Source: a bacterium
GTDB lineage: Bacteria > Acidobacteriota > Thermoanaerobaculia > Multivoradales > J023
Reading direction: 5' to 3'
Length of the DNA stretch: 64,000 nucleotides
NCBI GenBank assembly: GCA_024226315.1
Contig: JAAELT010000500.1
Location: 1-64,000 of the forward strand
Shown here: positions 24,701 to 32,386 of the stretch, one piece after another
Layout: every line of letters starts with the position of its first letter
Numbering within the stretch: position 1 is the first letter of the stretch
Notes under the pieces: generated by a model
Told to the model about the DNA's origin: nothing
Databases searched by the model: none
What the model saw: the letters and a program-made list of their open reading frames with translations, nothing else
Position numbers and translations under genes: made by a program

Positions 24701-24959
24701 CGTGGCCTGGGACGGAGACGGATATCTCATGCTGGCCTCGCTGCCCGGCGACCTGGATTTCCCGAGAGAGCACCACGCCACCGAGGTCCGAGCCCTCAGT
24801 GGATCGAAGCTCGACGAGGCCGGCGAGGTCGCCCCGCTTTCCGCCGAAGAGCTCGCCGCGACGCGCGCCACCTATCTCGAGGTATCCCGCGAGCACGCAC
24901 CCCACTGCCGCTACCGCGCTCAGAACGTCTACCTCAGATTCTTCGCGCCACCCTCCTGA
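21762..24959 (+). CDS. TIR domain-transmembrane-WD40 protein
   Basis: 1065 residues. A TIR domain (about 12-150) starts with YDAFISYSRRDAAFARRLEKAL and carries SPRSRGSDFVNDEI, where the Glu corresponds to the position used for NAD cleavage in active TIR enzymes. A basic segment (RKLRLRRRRRR) and one membrane helix follow at about 200-217. A long beta-propeller region of degenerate WD40-like repeats (LLTWDGSETARLWD, FLTWGGDGTARLWQ, LLSWGEGKRVRVW) runs from about 280 to 1000. The TIR domain would be cytoplasmic and the propeller outside if the helix is a simple anchor. Bacterial TIR-WD40 proteins are linked to NAD-depleting defence or to signalling; which applies here is not shown by sequence. 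It is divergent from hypF. Confidence 0.85.
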   Translation: MRAESTSRAEARYDAFISYSRRDAAFARRLEKALESYVPPKELDVPHRRLRIFRDEEDITGTDYFRAIEEHLASSWRLVVLCSPRSRGSDFVNDEIRRFVEARDPGSVISILVDGVPNNEATASEEADKAFPQALCEHQEMPLAIDYRELDPARQRPDRAPFEAVWYRLLAEIYGISRAEIEQRDRKLRLRRRRRRTVTAAVLAAVLLTAGVVSWRMRLAKIDSDRAALREQALKQVTSGQQARDEGRELLARHLFGQAIAVAPAEMKVAAFVQEANALRYDVILRHVWQQPANAPSPVATADLGRVLIWLDENGTAQIRDGVTGETVGPELQGLKNAIWMKKYRRFMAWGEDSRVRFLADDGEEIGTRIPHAVVDERPVLSSDEGLVVTWTRQDAVMIWDAAEGVPFGPELAHDGAVREAILTRRDELLITISDAADGSSRRVVRWWDTENGEPRGSPMEHGERVVEVRPAEDGSAVVTQDADDEVRLWDDTGTLRLHRLPAEGEVVDDAALTRDGRMLLIRGRDDDEDSEDVATSLWDVATDERIRDRERRELYEAEIRALSVGRPRVEWRFNSFDRKRGIRVLWPDGGEIKELDLGLPKRDRPRLADVTRSWMLLAEPDSARLYELSSKKQIGPAAYHAQLRGAALASDGRRFLTWGGDGTARLWQVLDSPQIGSRYSLRGSWNGARFASDGRSVLAWGDGLHRVEPETGRATELLADERISGALLSPDHELLLTWWDRELRIWQAGTAKLLHSLDHQHPIEEVLLSPDGATVLTLADTAYLWDAETAQPIAVGFDRDVRGATFGADPRRLLTWDGSETARLWDPSTWQAISPPLLHDEPVAGARFSRNGRSLTTWSRSEVYLWRNGSAPPARFSHGFGLHGAELSPDGELLLSWGEGKRVRVWTVATGTPATPDLEHEDAVSSAIFSPEGDSILTWSRLRGWLWAWSRRDGGMIGRGVDVGPDLREGGDLSPLGSVVAWDGDGYLMLASLPGDLDFPREHHATEVRALSGSKLDEAGEVAPLSAEELAATRATYLEVSREHAPHCRYRAQNVYLRFFAPPS

Positions 24960-25000
24960 GTGCTCTTGCGTCGTCCCGGGAACCTGCCGTACTGCGGGTG

Positions 25001-25006
25001 TAGAAT
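25001..25006 (+). promoter_or_regulatory. Candidate -10 of a leaderless promoter before the S41 gene
   Basis: TAGAAT, seven bases, then the ATG at 25014, with no Shine-Dalgarno sequence between. The layout matches the TIR-gene promoter. Confidence 0.45.
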
Positions 25007-25013
25007 CCCGTAC

Positions 25014-26045
25014 ATGCTTCGAGAGACCGCGCTCACACTGCTGCTCGCACCGCTCGCGGCCAGCGCCGGAGCCGCAGACCTCGACCGCAAAGCGCGGCGC
25101 GGCGTCGTCGACGAGCTGGCGAAGTCGCTGCGCGAGGTCTATGTCTTTGCCGAGCAGGCCGAGGAGATGGCCACCCGCGTCGAGAACCGGCTGAAGGACG
25201 ACGCGTATTCGTCGACCTCGGCTCCCGATCGTCTGGCGGCGCTGCTCACCAGCGACCTTCGCGGAGTCGCCGCGGACAAGCATCTACGGGTCTTCGTGCT
25301 GCCGCCCGAGGCACGGCAGAACGAGGACGATTTGAAAGAGGCCCGGCGCCGCTACGAGGCGAGAGCCTGGCGTGAGAATTACGGCTTCCGCCAGGTCCGC
25401 ATCCTCGATGGCAACGTCGGCTATCTGGAGCTGAAGAAATTCGCCGACCCGACCGTGGCCGGCGACGCCGCCGCCGCGGCGATGGCGATGCTCGGCAACT
25501 CCGAGGCCCTGATCATCGACCTGCGGGAGAACTTCGGCGGCTCGCCTTTCATGGCGCAGATCCTGATCAGCTACCTGCTCGAAGACGCGCCGCAGCACCT
25601 GGTCGACCAGTACGTCCGCAGCCTGGACGCTACCCGGCAGATCTACTCCCTGCCGTGGGTGCCGGGCAAGAGGATGCCCGACATCCCGGTCTACGTGCTG
25701 ATCAGCTCCCAGACCTTCTCGGCCGCGGAGGGCTTCACCTACATGCTGCAGAGCATGGAACGAGCGTCGGTGGTCGGCGAGCGCAGCGCCGGCGGAGCGC
25801 ACCCGGTGAAGGTCGTGAATCTGGGTCACGGCCTCGCCGCCGCGATTCCCTTCGCCCGCGCCATCAACCCGATCACCGAGTCCAACTGGGAGGGCACGGG
25901 CATCGCGCCCGACATCGAGGCGCCCGCCGCCGAGGCTCTCGACGTCGCCTACGCCGAAGCCCTGAAGGCGCTGGCGGAATCAGCAGACGACGACGCCCGG
26001 CGGGCGGAGCTCGAGAAGATCTTCCGGGAGCACGGACTCCGGTAG
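25014..26045 (+). CDS. Secreted S41-family (IRBP/tail-specific) protease-like protein
   Basis: 343 residues from the ATG at 25014; the frame extends upstream but the signal peptide (MLRETALTLLLAPLAASAGA) starts here. The N-terminal helical domain (about 25-110) matches the IRBP-type cap. The core has VGYLELKKFADP, ALIIDLRENFGGSP, and YVLISSQTFSAAEGFTYML, where a Ser of the SSQTFSAAEG segment is the expected nucleophile. GERSAGGAHPV and WEGTGIAPDIE complete the S41 fold. No PDZ domain is present, which is normal for the IRBP-like branch. It is expected to be periplasmic. It is convergent with the phosphatase gene 26 bp away. Confidence 0.85.
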   Translation: MLRETALTLLLAPLAASAGAADLDRKARRGVVDELAKSLREVYVFAEQAEEMATRVENRLKDDAYSSTSAPDRLAALLTSDLRGVAADKHLRVFVLPPEARQNEDDLKEARRRYEARAWRENYGFRQVRILDGNVGYLELKKFADPTVAGDAAAAAMAMLGNSEALIIDLRENFGGSPFMAQILISYLLEDAPQHLVDQYVRSLDATRQIYSLPWVPGKRMPDIPVYVLISSQTFSAAEGFTYMLQSMERASVVGERSAGGAHPVKVVNLGHGLAAAIPFARAINPITESNWEGTGIAPDIEAPAAEALDVAYAEALKALAESADDDARRAELEKIFREHGLR

Positions 26046-26071
26046 CGGTTAGACGGACGCCGCTCGACGGC

Positions 26072-28126
26072 TCAGGACCGCGCCTTCAGGACCACCAGCG
26101 TCATGTCGTCGGTGAGCGGCCGGTCGCCCATGAACTCCTGGGTCCGTGCCACGAGGCGGTCGATGATCGCCTGCGGTTGCAGGTGAGCCGACTCCGCGAA
26201 CAGGATGCCAGCCCTCTGGTAGCCGAACAGATCGCCCTCCGAGCTCGTGACTTCGACCAGGCCGTCGCTCATGATGAGGGCGGTGTCGCCGGCGTTCAGA
26301 GTGATCTCGCGCTCGTCGCAGTGCGTGTGCTCGATCGTTCCCAGCGGCGTGCTGGGCAACAGCAACTCCTCGATCTCACCGCTGTCGCTACGCCAGATCA
26401 GCAGTGGCGGCATTCCCGCGGAAGCCACTTGCAGCTTGTCGGTGCTCAGGCGGACGAGGACCATCGCCATGCTGGCCAGACGCTGGCGCATGCTGCGGAG
26501 CCCGGCACCGATCCGCCGGAGCACTGTCGACAGACTCGCCTCGTCGCTGCACGTCTGGAAGAGGCTCTTGGCGACGGCGACGATCATCCCAGCATGGAGA
26601 CCGTGTCCGGTGGCGTCGCCGACCGCCAGCAGGCAGCTGCCGTCGCCGTTGCCGCTGAAGTCGTAGTAGTCGCCGCCCACCTCGTTGGCGGTGCTCATGT
26701 GGACGGCGAAGTCGAGCCCTTCGACTTCGGGAAGCTCCCGCGGCAACATCGCCAGCTGGAGCCGCCGCGCCTCCTCCAACTCGGCCGTCTTGCGACGGTC
26801 CTCGGCCTCCAGCACTCGCCGTTCGGTCTCTTCCTGCGCCTTCCATCTCTCCTGCTCGATGCTCCTGGCGGTCAGGGCCTCCACCTCGTCGAGCCTCAGC
26901 GCAAGCTCCCGGTTGGTGCGGGCCACGCCGCGAGTCAGGTGGACCGAGAAGCTGAGGGCCAGCGTTCCGAAGCCGACCGCCAGGAGTGCCTGCCACGGCA
27001 CCGCCAGGATCCCGAACGTGCGCATTGTGCCGAGCAGAACGGTGAGGGTGAGCACCAGGAGTCCGAAACCGATGACCCAGGCCTCCGGCTCACGGCGCAG
27101 CAGGGCCACGAGCCCGACCCGCAGCGTCTCCAGCAGCACCAGAAACAGCACGATGGTGACCGGCAGCATGTCTGTCCAGACGGGCCGCGTCCACAGCCAG
27201 AGCACGGCTCCGGCGGCGACCGCCGCCGACAGCACAAAGGGCCATCCGATCCGTTGCTTGAACACTCTCAGACCGAGCAGCAGGGCGGACAGGGCCATGC
27301 TGATCGCGAAGGTCAGGCACCACTTGTAGGCCACCAGTGCCTGGTCCAGGTCGCTGAGCGAGTTCATCCGCACTTCGAACAGCTGCATGGCCACGATCGA
27401 GCCGCTGAAGAAAACGAAGAAGAGATTCTCCAGGGCCCGGGGCTGGAAGACGAACAGGAGCAGATGCAGGATCGTGAAGGCGCCGAACAGACCGATCGAC
27501 CCGGACATCATGGCGGTGTACTGGCGGATGCCCCGGAGCCCGATCGCCGTGAGGGCCTGCAACTCTCCGAGGGTGAGCTCGAAGCCGCGGAAGTCCTGCG
27601 GCAGCGCATTCCCCATCGCGTTCGAGTAGCGCACCGCGATCACGTGCTCGACTCCCGGCTCGAGGGCGATCGACTCGACGTATTGCGGCACCATCGAGCG
27701 CTCCTGCGCGGGCGAGCTGGAGACGGTCCCGAAGCGAACCGCCAGACGGCCGTCGACGAAGATCTCCGAGGCCCCTGCCTGGACGATGAACAGCCCCAGA
27801 GGCGCCTCCCCGAACTCGGGTGCGAGCACCACCCGGCGGCGGAACCAGCCGATCCCCTGCCACCCTCCTGGAATCCGCTGCGGATCCCGAAGGGCGGGAC
27901 GGACGAGCGGCCACTCCGAGTCGTCGAGACCCGGGTCGGCCCACTCCGCCCGATCCCCGGGCTGGTACCGCCACTCCAGCGTCAGGGGAACGCCGGCGGC
28001 CAGCTCCTCGGGCTCGAGGGTGACCACCTCGGCGCGCTCCGCTCTAGCGGCAGCCGCCCCCCAGGTGGTGATCCAGACGAGGGCCAGGACGGCCGCGGTC
28101 GAGATCGGGTTCTTTGGCTGGGCCAT
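26072..28126 (-). CDS. 7TM-DISM receptor fused to SpoIIE-type PP2C phosphatase
   Basis: 684 residues. A signal segment (about 10-29) precedes an extracytoplasmic jelly-roll (about 35-190, with WFRRRVVLAPEFGEAPLGLFI), as in DISM-type sensors. Seven membrane helices lie between about 205 and 405, and a coiled-coil between 405 and 455 (VARTNRELALRLDEVEAL). The C-terminal PP2C/SpoIIE domain (about 460-684) keeps its metal-binding aspartates in NEVGGDYYDF, VGDATGHGLHAGM, MSDGLVE and LTDDMTLVVL. Such proteins dephosphorylate anti-sigma-antagonist type proteins in response to an external ligand. No STAS or anti-sigma kinase partner is adjacent. GGAGGAAC just before the ATG supports the start. Confidence 0.88.
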   Translation of the reverse strand: MAQPKNPISTAAVLALVWITTWGAAAARAERAEVVTLEPEELAAGVPLTLEWRYQPGDRAEWADPGLDDSEWPLVRPALRDPQRIPGGWQGIGWFRRRVVLAPEFGEAPLGLFIVQAGASEIFVDGRLAVRFGTVSSSPAQERSMVPQYVESIALEPGVEHVIAVRYSNAMGNALPQDFRGFELTLGELQALTAIGLRGIRQYTAMMSGSIGLFGAFTILHLLLFVFQPRALENLFFVFFSGSIVAMQLFEVRMNSLSDLDQALVAYKWCLTFAISMALSALLLGLRVFKQRIGWPFVLSAAVAAGAVLWLWTRPVWTDMLPVTIVLFLVLLETLRVGLVALLRREPEAWVIGFGLLVLTLTVLLGTMRTFGILAVPWQALLAVGFGTLALSFSVHLTRGVARTNRELALRLDEVEALTARSIEQERWKAQEETERRVLEAEDRRKTAELEEARRLQLAMLPRELPEVEGLDFAVHMSTANEVGGDYYDFSGNGDGSCLLAVGDATGHGLHAGMIVAVAKSLFQTCSDEASLSTVLRRIGAGLRSMRQRLASMAMVLVRLSTDKLQVASAGMPPLLIWRSDSGEIEELLLPSTPLGTIEHTHCDEREITLNAGDTALIMSDGLVEVTSSEGDLFGYQRAGILFAESAHLQPQAIIDRLVARTQEFMGDRPLTDDMTLVVLKARS

Positions 28127-28213
28127 GTTCCTCCGCCCTTTCCATGAGGTACGGTCGCCGAAGGCCAGAGTTGCCCGGTGCTCGGTTTCCTGGCCAGGAA
28201 CGGGCGCCCGGCA

Positions 28214-28382
28214 TCAAGGCGGTTCAGGACCGGCGGCGATCTGAGCAGCCCTCCGCGTCGCTCCGGCGTCCCCTTCCTCCCGCGCGATGAAGTAGCGCTG
28301 AATGGTGTCCAGGCAGCACGGTATGAAACACCGTCTCGCAATCGGCGGGGATGACTCTCTCGACGACGATTCGAATGGGCAT
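28214..28382 (-). pseudogene. Broken small gene, possible SRPBCC-family remnant
   Basis: The ATG at 28382 has an excellent AAGGAG seven bases upstream and a TAAAAT hexamer before that. It opens a 52-codon frame ending at 28224. The first 20 residues (MPIRIVVERVIPADCETVFH) resemble the start of SRPBCC/polyketide-cyclase-like proteins, but then the frame becomes Arg/Gly-rich. In the neighbouring frame the sequence LDTIQRYFIAREEGDAGATR looks protein-like and stops at 28214. The simplest reading is an internal deletion with a frameshift. The rest of this 346-bp gap (28127-28472) shows nothing else I can support. Confidence 0.4.
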
Positions 28383-28472
28383 GGAGATCTCCTTTCGCCC
28401 ATTTTAAGCCCTCGCCGACCGCAGTGCCTCGTAGTTCTCGCGGCAGGTGACGCGTTCTAATCAAACAGGGCA

Positions 28473-29585
28473 CTAGGAATACGGATCCGGGGTCTGACCG
28501 CCGAAGTAGGAGAACAACCTCGGCAGCTCGTGGCTGCCCTCGACCGGCACGTAGGAGGTGTCCCGGCCGGCGTCGAGGCAGTCGTAGATATCGAACAGAT
28601 ACTGCTCGTTGAGCTGATGGCCGAACTTGCCCCGTTTGACGTAGCTCGCACCCTGGATCTCGATGCCGTTGCGCTTCTTGTGTGGAGCGAGGACCCCCAT
28701 CCGAGCGAAGAGGTCGTACTCGTTGGACAGGCTCTCGATCCAGGGGACGGCGTTTCCAGCGGCCAGCATTCCGGGATCGTGAAGCATGGTGTCCGCGCAG
28801 TTGCCGAAGGCATAGACCTCCAGCTTGCGAAGAAGCTCGGGCCGGCTCGGCCCGGCAGCCGCGTCCGGCTCTGGCGCCGACTCCGACTCGAACAGCCGCG
28901 CTCTGAAACGAGGATCCTCGAGCGCCCTCAACACATTGGCCGCGATGATCGTGCCCTGAGAGTAGCCGACGACGACCACTCGCTTCTTCGACTCGTCTTC
29001 CAGAGTTTCGTGAAGGCGGTGATAGGCGAATCGCGCCGGCTCGCTCATGATCCCCCAGCCCTTGCCGAGCACGCATTCGAGCACGTCGGCCCCCGTGGAG
29101 TCGGTGGCGTTGAAGATGATATTGATCGGCCGGCGGAACAGCAGAGCCAGACTCTTCGCCTGAATCCTGGCGAGCTGCTCATTGGCGACAATGCCATTGA
29201 CATAAAACCAGGTTTCTTCGGGAAACGAGTCCTCGCGACCCTCGGGATCGGGCTCTTTCAGGATCTTGGTTCGATTGCGAAACAACCCGTCGTTCGAGTC
29301 CACCGGAGGCTCGAGGAGGATCGAAGGGATTGTCACCTGGATCAGGTATTTCAGCGTGCGCCGCAATCGCCACGGGCTGGCGACGCGAAACTCCGACAGA
29401 GCTCGATGCGGCGGTAGCCACGTCCACCACCGGCCGAGAATCGCCTCGACGTACCGGGGCGGCTTGAAATCGAGCGCGTCGATCACGATACGGCCGAGAT
29501 CCCGAATCTCCTCGACATTCTTCTCCTCCGCCATTCCATGCTCAACCCTGTCTTCGGTATCCGTCTTCTCGATCGTCGAGGTCAT
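28473..29585 (-). CDS. Cytoplasmic alpha/beta-hydrolase-fold protein
   Basis: 370 residues from the ATG at 29585, preceded by AAGGAGG; the frame continues upstream but without protein-like sequence. The key feature is VVVVGYSQGTIIAANVLRAL at about residues 225-245, a G-x-S-x-G nucleophile elbow on a buried strand. Upstream lie WFYVNGIVANEQLARIQAKSLALLFRRPINIIFNATDSTG, a lipase-like HG region. Downstream are NEYDLFARMGVLAP and GHQLNEQYLFD, the latter a likely catalytic His. No signal peptide is present. It resembles uncharacterised DUF-type hydrolases; the substrate is unknown. A 23-bp tandem repeat lies upstream, between this gene and the divergent one at 29830. Confidence 0.65.
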   Translation of the reverse strand: MTSTIEKTDTEDRVEHGMAEEKNVEEIRDLGRIVIDALDFKPPRYVEAILGRWWTWLPPHRALSEFRVASPWRLRRTLKYLIQVTIPSILLEPPVDSNDGLFRNRTKILKEPDPEGREDSFPEETWFYVNGIVANEQLARIQAKSLALLFRRPINIIFNATDSTGADVLECVLGKGWGIMSEPARFAYHRLHETLEDESKKRVVVVGYSQGTIIAANVLRALEDPRFRARLFESESAPEPDAAAGPSRPELLRKLEVYAFGNCADTMLHDPGMLAAGNAVPWIESLSNEYDLFARMGVLAPHKKRNGIEIQGASYVKRGKFGHQLNEQYLFDIYDCLDAGRDTSYVPVEGSHELPRLFSYFGGQTPDPYS

Positions 29586-29711
29586 GGCAGCCTCCTTCCC
29601 CTCGAAGACCCTTGCCCGGAGAGACGGTCGCGAACAAACCCCGGCCGGGTAGTCTGGTACGCAAACGCCCTGCCCCCCAGGGTGGGACATCCGCCCATCC
29701 TCGCCGTCCAT

Positions 29712-29757
29712 AGTCTCGAACGCGACCGAGCCGCAGTCTCGAACGCGACCGAGCCGC
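29712..29757. repeat. Two abutting 23-bp direct repeats in a divergent promoter region
   Basis: AGTCTCGAACGCGACCGAGC plus CGC occurs twice without a gap, at 29712-29734 and 29735-29757, identical. It lies between the divergent starts at 29585 and 29830. It may be a tandem operator or a recent slippage duplication. Confidence 0.6.
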
Positions 29758-29829
29758 GCATCGCGGCGGGCCGCCGGTGACGCTCCTCCACGACGGGAAC
29801 ATTCCGCGCTCCGAGCCGTATCACGAGCC

Positions 29830-30981
29830 ATGCATGACAACCCATCGGTCAGGAAGCTGAACTCCGGCATCTGGTGCGCGCTGGTCGCAGCGGGCTGTCT
29901 GATTGCCGCCACTCGAGCAGCCGCCGAGGAGATCCCGTTCGACTCGACCTGGAAGCTCGGTGGCGATGCCCGGGTGGTCGAGACCGGTGCCGTTCCGGTG
30001 CTCGAGATCGGCATGGGCGTCGCCGAGGCTCCCGGCGTGGAGCTCGAGAACGGGACGATCGAGGTCGACGTCCAGGTCAGCTCACACCGGTCGTTCGCGT
30101 ACGTCCGGTTTCGCGACGGCGGCGACCGCAGCTGGGAAGAGATCTACCTGCGCGCGCACAAGTCGCACCTGCCGGACGCGCTACAGTACACGCCGGTCAT
30201 CGGCGGGGTGAGCCAGTGGCAGATCTTCCACGGCGAGAACGGGACGGCGGCGGCCGGGCTTCCCGCCGAGCAGTGGATTCCGGTGCGTCTCGAATTCGCC
30301 GGCCGCAAGCTGGCGGTGTTCGTCGGCGACCTGGTCGAGCCCACCATGGTGATCGCCCGCATGGCGCACCAACCACGCGGCGGCGGCATCGCTCTCCGGA
30401 GCTTCATCCCGAGGACCTCCGAGGCGCCGTTCGGCGTCCGCTATCGCAACCTCCGCGTCTCGCCCGGCCGCACGACGTTCGACTTCGACTCGGTGCCGGC
30501 GGCCGCCGCGCCGGACCCGCGGACGGTCACCGGTTGGCAGGCGTCGCCGGTCTTCGCGATCGAGCAGAAGCTGTACGGCGAGCTGCCGGAGGTCGACGAA
30601 AGCACATGGCGAAATGTCGAGACCGAGCCGGACGGGACGCTCCTCCTCGATCGGCTGGGGCGCCCCGAGGGCGTACGCGCCTACGGAGCGGTGATCCGAC
30701 TCCGGATCGACGCCGCGGCGGCCGGGGTACGGTCGCTCGATCTCGGGTTCAGCGACGCGGTGAGCGTGTTCTTGAACGGAAGTCCGCTGGTCGGCCTGGA
30801 TCAGAGCTATCGCTTCGACCGGCCGCGGGTGCAGGGAGTGATGGGCCTTCACCAGAGCCGGCTGCATCTGCCGCTCGAAGAGGGCCGCAACGAGCTGAGG
30901 ATCGTGGTCACCGAGTCGTTCGGCGGTTGGGGTCTGATCGCGCGCTGGGTCGACGACGCCGGAATCACCGTCGTTCGGTGA
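29830..30981 (+). CDS. Secreted protein with LamG-like and jelly-roll-like domains
   Basis: 383 residues with a signal peptide (about 10-32). Residues 35-215 look like a concanavalin/LamG-type sandwich of the kind seen in 3-keto-disaccharide-hydrolase (DUF1080)-like proteins: ENGTIEVDVQVSSHRSFAYV, WIPVRLEFAGRKLAVFVGD, then FGVRYRNLRV. Residues 235-383 look like a galactose-binding-type jelly roll (FSDAVSVFLNGSPLVG, LPLEEGRNELRIVVTESFGGWGL). Both point to carbohydrate or matrix binding, but no catalytic motif is recognisable. No clear Shine-Dalgarno sequence precedes the ATG. Confidence 0.65.
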   Translation: MHDNPSVRKLNSGIWCALVAAGCLIAATRAAAEEIPFDSTWKLGGDARVVETGAVPVLEIGMGVAEAPGVELENGTIEVDVQVSSHRSFAYVRFRDGGDRSWEEIYLRAHKSHLPDALQYTPVIGGVSQWQIFHGENGTAAAGLPAEQWIPVRLEFAGRKLAVFVGDLVEPTMVIARMAHQPRGGGIALRSFIPRTSEAPFGVRYRNLRVSPGRTTFDFDSVPAAAAPDPRTVTGWQASPVFAIEQKLYGELPEVDESTWRNVETEPDGTLLLDRLGRPEGVRAYGAVIRLRIDAAAAGVRSLDLGFSDAVSVFLNGSPLVGLDQSYRFDRPRVQGVMGLHQSRLHLPLEEGRNELRIVVTESFGGWGLIARWVDDAGITVVR

Positions 30982-31133
30982 GCTGAGACTCCCCTATCGC
31001 GCGGCGCTGAAGGGCCGCTGAATACCGCGCTCGGCAGGGGCGTATAGTTTCCCGAAGCCTCCGCAGCGACAGGGAGACGCGGACGGACTGAAGGGCGGGA
31101 GGGCCCGATCTCAGATAATGACTCTATGAGGAG

Positions 31134-32138
31134 ATGGATTTGAAACCCGTCAGAAGACAGCTCGTGCCCGCGTCGCTCCTGATCTCGCTCCTGTGCCTGA
31201 GCATTTCCCCGGCCGCCGCCACGCTGCCCGCCCTCACGGTGGACGCGACGGCGGACGCCAGGTGGGCCCAGAAAGCCGAGAAGCTGCTCTCGAAGTACGA
31301 GCACGAAGACGCCATCCGCCTGCTGGAGGAGGCCAACGCCGCGGCCGGCGGAGACGACCCGGCCGCGCTCCGCCTCCTGGTCCGGGCGCACCTCGAGCTC
31401 GGCCAGTTCCCCGAGGCGATCGAGATCGCCCATTCCTGGGCCGAGTCGACCGAAGATCCCACCGTCAGGGCCGAGGCCCTGACACACCTGGGGGTCGCGC
31501 TGTTCCAGAGCACTCTCGAAAAGAGCTTCAAAACCCGGCGCAGTCACGCGCGGCTCATGAATACGAAGGCCGTGCGAGAGACTCCACAGCTCACCCGCGA
31601 TGCCGTGCTGCTGCGCATCCATGGCGATGATCTGCTGTCTGAATTCGCGATTCTCGACATGGCGACGGAGGTCTTGCGCGAGGCCATCGAGCTGGCCCCC
31701 GAGCGAAGCCCCCTCACCCACTACCACCTGGCGGAAGCACTGGCCAGGCAGTTCTTCATGGAAGAAGCGAGGGCCCGCCTGGACGAGTACTTCGCCCTGG
31801 TGGGCGACGCGGACGTCCCCCGCGGCCCCCGCGAGCTGCGGTGCTTGCTGGCGGTTCCGAAGGCGCCCGAGGGGCAGCCCGTGACCCGGCCGACGGTGAT
31901 CAAGCAGGCCAGGCAACCCCCACCCAAGAAAGCGTGGCTACGCGGAGTTCGCGGCACGGTGTACCTGCAGGCGGTCATCGACGCGCATGGAAATGTCACC
32001 TGCGTCAGGCCTCTGCGGGGTCTGCCGCTCGGCCTCACGGAAGCAGCCGTGAAGACGCTGGAGAAGTCGACCTTCGAGCCCGGACGTGTGGCGGGGAAAG
32101 CGGCACCGTTCCGCTACCAGGTTGCTCTAGGTTTCTGA
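31134..32138 (+). CDS. Secreted TPR protein with TonB C-terminal domain
   Basis: 334 residues. The N-terminal hydrophobic segment (about 10-30) is a signal peptide or anchor. TPR-like helices span about 40-235 (AIRLLEEANAAAGGDDPAALRLLVRAHLELGQ, then ATEVLREAIELAPERSPLTHYHLAEAL). The C-terminal 80 residues are a TonB-type energy-transduction fold: VRGTVYLQAVIDAHGNVTCVRPLRGLPLGLTEAAVKTLEKSTFEPG. This combination is common in Acidobacteriota and Bacteroidota; it need not drive transport. Candidate -10 elements (TATAGT at 31043, GATAAT near 31114) precede it. The 248 bp after its stop show no feature I can support. Confidence 0.75.
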   Translation: MDLKPVRRQLVPASLLISLLCLSISPAAATLPALTVDATADARWAQKAEKLLSKYEHEDAIRLLEEANAAAGGDDPAALRLLVRAHLELGQFPEAIEIAHSWAESTEDPTVRAEALTHLGVALFQSTLEKSFKTRRSHARLMNTKAVRETPQLTRDAVLLRIHGDDLLSEFAILDMATEVLREAIELAPERSPLTHYHLAEALARQFFMEEARARLDEYFALVGDADVPRGPRELRCLLAVPKAPEGQPVTRPTVIKQARQPPPKKAWLRGVRGTVYLQAVIDAHGNVTCVRPLRGLPLGLTEAAVKTLEKSTFEPGRVAGKAAPFRYQVALGF

Positions 32139-32386
32139 GCTCCGAGAGAGACATCCAGCCGGCAGGAGTCGGTGGTACTTTTTGGGGTCCCGACCTCCTC
32201 GGGCCGAGCGACCCTGGCGCCGGCCGCGACGCCCGGGCGGGCTCGGTGAGCCTTTCAGGGGATCGCCAGGGAGGCTTCGCGGGCCCTGTTGCCTGTCTCG
32301 GAGATTGCCGAGAAGGCGCGGCGCTCTGGCGGCCTCCACGCCCTCTCCAACCGCCGCGACGAACGTTGCAATGCCGACGGCCCCCC

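Noticed and set aside
29586..30014. N-terminal extension of the alpha/beta-hydrolase gene
   Set aside because: The added residues are Ala/Ser/Arg-rich and contain the shadow of a 23-bp duplication. The ATG at 29585 has a strong ribosome binding site.
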